A stretch of 64,000 bases of DNA from Rhodobacter sp. 24-YEA-8 (lineage in GTDB: Bacteria; Pseudomonadota; Alphaproteobacteria; Rhodobacterales; Rhodobacteraceae): positions 310,001 to 374,000 of the forward strand of contig NZ_FNSK01000001.1 of NCBI RefSeq assembly GCF_900105075.1. Direction: 5' to 3'. Of the stretch, positions 60,192-64,000 are shown piece by piece. A program made the translations under genes and the position numbers. The stretch's first letter is position 1; every line of letters begins with the position of its first letter. A model generated the notes under the pieces. That model saw nothing but the letters and a program-made list of their open reading frames with translations. It was not told the origin of the DNA and ran no database searches.

Positions 60192-61502
60192 TCAGCGGCT
60201 TTTGCCGGTGGCGGCGGTGATCGCCTGATCGAGATCGGCGATGATGTCATCGGCATTTTCGATTCCGATCGAGACCCGCACCACATTCGGGGCAGCGCCC
60301 GCCTTGACCTGCTGTTCTTCGGTCAGCTGGCGATGCGTGGTCGAGGCCGAATGAATGATCAGCGACCGCGTATCACCGAGATTCGCCACATGGCGGAACA
60401 GCTTCAGGTTGTTGATCAGGCTGACACAGGCGTCATAGCCGTCCTTCAGCGCGAAGGTGAACAGCGCCCCGGCGCCTTTCGGCGTGATCTTCTTCACCTT
60501 CTTATAGGAGGGCGAAGATTTCAGCCCGGCCCAGGTGACGAATTCGACGCGGGGGTCAGCCTCAAGCCATTCCGCGACCTTTTTCGCATTGGCGACGTGA
60601 CGCTCCATCCGCAGACCCAGCGTCTCGATCCCCATCAGTGTGTAATGCGCGCCCTGCGGGTTCATCGTCATGCCCAGATCCCTGAGCCCGACCGCAATGG
60701 AGTGGAACGTATAGGCCATGCCGCCCAAAGTCGGGTGGAAGACGAGGCCATGATAGGCGGGCTCGGGCTGCGAGAGCGAGGGAAACTTGTCGCTTGCAGA
60801 CCAGTTGAACTTGCCCGAATCGAGGACGATACCGCCGGTGACGGTGCCATTTCCGGTGAGGTATTTCGTCGCCGAATGCACGACCAGAGTGGCGCCAAGC
60901 GCAATCGGGTTGCACAGGTAAGGCGTCGCGGTGGTGTTGTCGATGATCAGCGGGATCCCTTTGCGGTCGGCGATCTTCGCCAGTGCAGGGATGTCGGTGA
61001 TATAGCCGCCGGGATTGGCAATCGTTTCGGCAAAGATCGCGCGGGTGTTCTTGTCGACGGCCTTCGCCACCGCGCCCAGATCATCGGTGTCTACGAATTT
61101 GGCCGACCAGCCAAAGCGTTTGATGGTCTGGCTGAACTGGGTGATGGTGCCGCCGTAAAGCCTTGTCGAGGCGACGATATTTTTTCCTGGCCCCATGAGC
61201 GGGAACAGAGCCATGATCTGTGCTGCATGGCCTGAAGAGCAGGCGATCCCACCCACAGCGCCTTCCAGCGCCGCGACCCGGGCGACCAGTGCCGAGACGG
61301 TCGGATTGGTCAGGCGCGAATAGATATAGCCGATCTCTTCCAGGCCAAAGAGCCGCGCCGCATGGTCCGCATCTTTGAACTGATAGGCCGTGGTCTGATA
61401 GATCGGTGGGTTGATGGCGCCCGTCACTGGGTCCGGGGTTGCACCGGCATGAACTGCCAGTGTGTCGAAGCCATGCGGCTTCGGCTCGGTATTTTCGGTC
61501 AT
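60192..61502 (-). CDS. metY: O-acetylhomoserine sulfhydrylase (MetY type)
   Basis: A 436-residue PLP enzyme that converts O-acetylhomoserine and sulfide to homocysteine in direct-sulfhydrylation methionine synthesis; it may also make cysteine from O-acetylserine. The PLP lysine is K213 in SATKYLTG; IIDNTTATPYL carries the cofactor Asp. The length and the GLEEIGYIYSRLTNPT start are of the MetY group rather than the shorter CGS/MetZ enzymes. The 160-bp leader contains a TGCAAATAT motif shared with the Lrp-lysE spacer, but no SAM riboswitch I can fit. Confidence 0.92.
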   Translation of the reverse strand: MTENTEPKPHGFDTLAVHAGATPDPVTGAINPPIYQTTAYQFKDADHAARLFGLEEIGYIYSRLTNPTVSALVARVAALEGAVGGIACSSGHAAQIMALFPLMGPGKNIVASTRLYGGTITQFSQTIKRFGWSAKFVDTDDLGAVAKAVDKNTRAIFAETIANPGGYITDIPALAKIADRKGIPLIIDNTTATPYLCNPIALGATLVVHSATKYLTGNGTVTGGIVLDSGKFNWSASDKFPSLSQPEPAYHGLVFHPTLGGMAYTFHSIAVGLRDLGMTMNPQGAHYTLMGIETLGLRMERHVANAKKVAEWLEADPRVEFVTWAGLKSSPSYKKVKKITPKGAGALFTFALKDGYDACVSLINNLKLFRHVANLGDTRSLIIHSASTTHRQLTEEQQVKAGAAPNVVRVSIGIENADDIIADLDQAITAATGKSR

Positions 61503-61603
61503 ATGGTCCTCCCATGCTCCGGTCCGGCGCGAGGTTAGGCAAAGCCAGCGGGCGCGGCAATGTCTGGTTGCGGTCAGGATCTCCGCAGTTTTCATAAGGA
61601 TCG

Positions 61604-61612
61604 TGCAAATAT
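61604..61612. promoter_or_regulatory. TGCAAATAT motif upstream of metY, candidate Lrp half-site
   Basis: The same nine bases occur in the divergent Lrp-lysE spacer at 62124-62132. Its position about 100 bp before the metY ATG would suit control by the Lrp-type protein encoded next door. Confidence 0.3.
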
Positions 61613-61666
61613 GACATGCTGCCCGGTCGGGCGAGTGGCTTTGCACCCGTGTCACAGGGCCCGCCC

Positions 61667-62119
61667 TCAGGCGCGGTCATCCTTCGGGCTGCCCATCACG
61701 ACATAAGAAGTGACCGAACGCACCTGGGGCAATGTGCCAAGGATCTCGGTATGCCAGTGCTTGTAACTAGCCAGATCCCGCGTCTCGACCCGCAGCAGAT
61801 ATTCCACCGCGCCGGTGACATTATGACATTCCCGCACCTGCGGCGCGAGGATCACCGCGCGCTCAAACGCCTCCTGCGAGGCCTTGGTATGGGTGTTCAG
61901 CCCGACGGTGATATAGGCGATGAACCCGATCCCAAGCTTTTCCGGGTCCAGCACCGCCCGATAGCCCCGGATGACGCCGATGCGCTCCAGATCCTGTACC
62001 CGACGCAAAGTGGCTGAGGGCGAGAGCCCGATCTTTGCCGCCAGCGCCAGATTGGTCAGTCGCCCGTCTGCCGTCAGGGCGCGCAATATCTTTTCGTCTA
62101 TCTGGTCAACACTCGTCAT
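61667..62119 (-). CDS. Lrp/AsnC family transcriptional regulator
   Basis: A 150-residue Lrp-type protein. The helix-turn-helix lies at about residues 21-41 (LTNLALAAKIGLSPSATLRRV) and the C-terminal RAM effector domain (GFIAYITVGLNTH, CHNVTGAVEYLLRVE) binds amino acids. It is divergent from a LysE exporter with a TTGCAAA inverted repeat between them, the classic layout for a feed-forward amino-acid export switch, and metY lies 164 bp downstream. Confidence 0.9.
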   Translation of the reverse strand: MTSVDQIDEKILRALTADGRLTNLALAAKIGLSPSATLRRVQDLERIGVIRGYRAVLDPEKLGIGFIAYITVGLNTHTKASQEAFERAVILAPQVRECHNVTGAVEYLLRVETRDLASYKHWHTEILGTLPQVRSVTSYVVMGSPKDDRA

Positions 62120-62122
62120 AAG

Positions 62123-62157
62123 TTGCAAATATTGCCATTCAGGTCGCATCTTTGCAA
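62123..62157. promoter_or_regulatory. TTGCAAA inverted repeat, candidate Lrp operator
   Basis: Perfect 7-bp arms TTGCAAA (62123-62129) and TTTGCAA (62151-62157), 21 nt apart, about two helical turns centre to centre, fill the 72-bp spacer between the Lrp-type gene and lysE. An Lrp dimer could bridge them. Confidence 0.5.
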
Positions 62158-62191
62158 TCAGATTGCGGCGGATCCGGGCAATGTTTGCGCC

Positions 62192-62797
62192 ATGACATAT
62201 GAAGCTTTCCTCGCCCTTCTGGGCTTTGCCATGGCCACGACCTTCACCCCGGGGCCGAATAATATGATGCTGATCGCCTCGGGGGTGAATTTCGGCTTTC
62301 GCCGCACCATCCCGCATATGCTGGGGATCTGCCTCGGCGTGGTGAGCCTCGTGCTCCTGACCGGGCTGGGCGTTGCTGGCCTGTTCCGCCTCTGGCCGCC
62401 CGCGCTGAACGTGCTGAAAGGGCTGTCGGTCGCCTATATGCTCTGGCTCGCCTGGAAGATTGCCATGTCTTCGGCGCCCGGAGAGCGCGGCACCGGTGCG
62501 AAACCGATGACGCTGATACAGGCGGCGGCGTTTCAATGGGTGAACCCAAAGGCCTGGGCGATGGCTCTGGGCGGGGTTGCCGCCTATGTCCCGCATCCCG
62601 ATGCGGGATCGCTCGCCCTTGCCGCCATTGCCTTCGCGCTGGTCTCGATCCCGTCCACATCGACCTGGGCCGCAGCGGGGCAGGGCTTGCAGCGCTGGCT
62701 TTCACATCCTTCCCGCCTGCGCATCTTCAACTGGACGATGGCGGTGCTGCTGGTTCTGTCCCTCTGGCCGGTGATCACGATGAAACTGGCACAGTAA
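62192..62797 (+). CDS. LysE/RhtB family amino-acid exporter
   Basis: A 201-residue inner-membrane protein of about five or six helices. The N-terminal FTPGPNNMMLIASGVNFG motif is the family signature and GFRRTIPHMLG follows. Members export basic, hydrophobic or homoserine/threonine-type amino acids. The start is the ATG directly after the Lrp-type operator spacer. It is expected to be controlled by the divergent Lrp protein, perhaps exporting the amino acid that binds it. Confidence 0.9.
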   Translation: MTYEAFLALLGFAMATTFTPGPNNMMLIASGVNFGFRRTIPHMLGICLGVVSLVLLTGLGVAGLFRLWPPALNVLKGLSVAYMLWLAWKIAMSSAPGERGTGAKPMTLIQAAAFQWVNPKAWAMALGGVAAYVPHPDAGSLALAAIAFALVSIPSTSTWAAAGQGLQRWLSHPSRLRIFNWTMAVLLVLSLWPVITMKLAQ

Positions 62798-62800
62798 GGC

Positions 62801-62874
62801 AAAGGGCCAGGAAGGGCGGGGCCAGCTCAGCCCGTTCTGCCTCCTGGCCCCTTTATGGCGGGGGTCTGCCCCCG
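62801..62874 (+). terminator. Stem-loop and GC hairpin after the LysE-type gene
   Basis: AAAGGGCCAGGA (62801-62812) pairs with TCCTGGCCCCTTT (62842-62854) across a structured loop, ending in CTTTAT. A second hairpin CGGGGG-TCTG-CCCCCG (62859-62874) follows, close to the convergent Lrp-type stop. Confidence 0.8.
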
Positions 62875-62879
62875 TGTGC

Positions 62880-63353
62880 TCAGCGGTTGCGAGTGTCCAC
62901 CGGATAGGCGGTCGTGAACTTCATCCGCTCCATCGCGAAATGCGAGGTCAGGTTCTTGATCGGCACAGCATCGGTCAGCCGTTTGTACAGCTGGTCAAAG
63001 CTTTCCATGTCCGCGACCGAAACCCGCAACAGGTAATCCATCTCTCCGGCCATGCGGTAGACTTCCATCACCTCGGGGAACTGCCCGACAGCCCGCGAGA
63101 ACGTATCACGCCAGGTCGCCGAATGATCGGGCGCCTCAATGCCGATGAAGACCGTCAGGCCAAAGCCCAGCCGCGCCGGGTTTGCCAGCGCCACCCGTCC
63201 GGTCAGGACGCCATTGGCCTCGAGTTTCTGGATACGCTTCCAGCAGGGCGTCTGCGACAGGCCGACCCGGTCCGCGATCTGCGCCACGGGCAGTGTCGCG
63301 TCGCGCATCAGTTCGGCCACGATCTTACGGTCGATCAGATCGAGATTGTCCAT
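62880..63353 (-). CDS. Lrp/AsnC family transcriptional regulator
   Basis: A 157-residue Lrp-type regulator with an N-terminal winged helix (LPVAQIADRVGLSQTPCWKR, residues 27-46 of the protein) and the C-terminal ligand-binding RAM domain (VYRMAGEMDYLLRVSVAD). The start MDNLDLID at 63353 is preferred because AGGAG lies about 7 nt upstream of it; a longer start at 63368 is possible. Its target is not obvious; the divergent neighbour is an Rrf2 gene. It is not closely similar to the other Lrp here beyond the fold. Confidence 0.9.
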   Translation of the reverse strand: MDNLDLIDRKIVAELMRDATLPVAQIADRVGLSQTPCWKRIQKLEANGVLTGRVALANPARLGFGLTVFIGIEAPDHSATWRDTFSRAVGQFPEVMEVYRMAGEMDYLLRVSVADMESFDQLYKRLTDAVPIKNLTSHFAMERMKFTTAYPVDTRNR

Positions 63354-63567
63354 CTGTTGCTCCTGCATTCGGCAGTGGGTTCGTTCTCATTCTGGTCGCA
63401 TAAATACAATTTTGTCTACTGGTTAAATCGTCTTTAATGCTATCCAGGGAAACTGGCCCGGAATCCCTTGTTTTTCGCGGGCAATCATTCCAGATGAACC
63501 CGTCGAACGGGGAAAACCTCGCTTTGCCAGATTGATTCGCGCAGACTGTGTCCATAGGCTTATCCGT

Positions 63568-64000
63568 ATGATCACCCAGAAAATGAAATATGCCCTCAAG
63601 GCCCTTCTCGTTCTTGGTGACGAAGCCGGCAAAGCTGAGCCCGTGGCGCTGACCATCGAAGAGATCGCGCGCCGCTCGGGCACGCCGAAACGATTCCTCG
63701 AACATATTCTGCTTGAGGTCAGGAATGCCGGGGTGATTGCGTCGACGCGCGGGCGCTCGGGCGGCTATTCGCTGATCAAGAAACCGGTCGAGGTCTCGAT
63801 CTCAGAGCTGTTGCGGCTGATCGACGGGCCGATAGCGCCGCTGCCCTGCCTGTCGCGCCGTGCCTATCAGCGGTGCGAGGATTGCACCGATGAGGCGAGC
63901 TGCCGCATCCGCAAGATCTTTGCCGAGGTCTTCTGGTCCTATCTGGTGATCATCGAATCACTGACGCTTGCCGACATGCTGCGCTCGGACAAGGTGGCCG
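63568..64000 (+). CDS. Rrf2 family transcriptional regulator, 5' part
   Basis: The first 144 codons are in the window; the C-terminus lies beyond the right edge. The winged helix is visible (MKYALKALLVLGD, IEEIARRSGTPKRFLEHILLE, RGRSGGYSLIKKP). C94, C103, C106 and C112 form a cluster in the position where Fe-S-binding Rrf2 proteins (IscR, NsrR, RsrR types) carry three or more cysteines, so it may sense iron, nitric oxide or redox state. The stretch before it (63354-63567) is a divergent promoter region with no other gene. Confidence 0.88.
   Translation, partial: MITQKMKYALKALLVLGDEAGKAEPVALTIEEIARRSGTPKRFLEHILLEVRNAGVIASTRGRSGGYSLIKKPVEVSISELLRLIDGPIAPLPCLSRRAYQRCEDCTDEASCRIRKIFAEVFWSYLVIIESLTLADMLRSDKVA

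Noticed and set aside
61503..61666. SAM riboswitch in the metY leader
   Set aside because: The leader lacks the conserved SAM-II pseudoknot core and the SAM/SAH core known in Rhodobacterales; a CCGGAGCA stretch near the ribosome-binding site alone is not enough.
1..64000. CRISPR arrays, prophage, transposons, tRNA or rRNA genes
   Set aside because: No regularly spaced direct repeats, no transposase or integrase frames, and no tRNA TpsiC-type or rRNA segments were seen on either strand.

Overview
The window is a 64-kb stretch of high-GC chromosomal DNA from an alphaproteobacterium, most probably a member of the Rhodobacteraceae (Rhodobacter/Paracoccus/Gemmobacter relatives). I infer this from the gene neighbourhoods: ABC exporter-cca-Nudix-hslO; dnaX-ebfC-recR; Suv3-like helicase-S4 protein-fdxA-carD; a free-standing 49-residue aa3-oxidase subunit IV peptide; mbfA; and a ParE-type topoisomerase. 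The genus cannot be fixed from the sequence alone. There is no transposase, integrase, phage gene, CRISPR array, rRNA or tRNA that I can see, so this reads as core chromosome.

Layout. 0-10 kb: a heterodimer-type ABC exporter (partner cut by the left edge), tRNA CCA-adding enzyme, two Nudix hydrolases, redox chaperone Hsp33, a HAD phosphatase, a DMT exporter, S-formylglutathione hydrolase and the membrane ferritin MbfA facing a TetR regulator. 10-22 kb: folate (folC), fatty acid (accD), DNA maintenance (recR, ebfC, dnaX), tRNA t6A (tsaC), an acyl-CoA dehydrogenase and a GntR regulator. 22-34 kb: ispE, a large TPR protein, ETF-ubiquinone oxidoreductase, greA, molybdenum-cofactor genes mobA/mobB, small envelope proteins and a secreted nuclease. 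34-46 kb: parE, a flavin monooxygenase-like protein, a GST, polyphosphate kinase 2, a MATE exporter, a compact capsule cluster (kpsS, an OPX export lipoprotein, kpsC) and riboflavin synthase. 46-64 kb: carD, ferredoxin, S4 protein and Suv3-like helicase; an SCP2/hydrolase pair; nusB; divergent cobS and cobT; a 1140-residue membrane protein with PilM-like and PilP-like ends; metY; and three regulators (two Lrp/AsnC, one Rrf2 cut by the right edge), one Lrp facing a LysE exporter.

The most interesting signals lie between genes. Three intergenic spacers carry the same composite element: a GC hairpin, a second hairpin whose arms differ in every copy but still pair, then a long A/T-centred inverted repeat with a conserved asymmetric stem and a variable loop, in one copy followed by a further perfect hairpin. 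Two other spacers carry a different tandem double-hairpin element, one copy closable into a three-way junction. Several spacers between divergent genes hold palindromes suited to local regulators. Most other inter-gene punctuation is ordinary: strong bidirectional hairpin terminators between convergent genes, and 4- to 41-nt overlaps inside operons.
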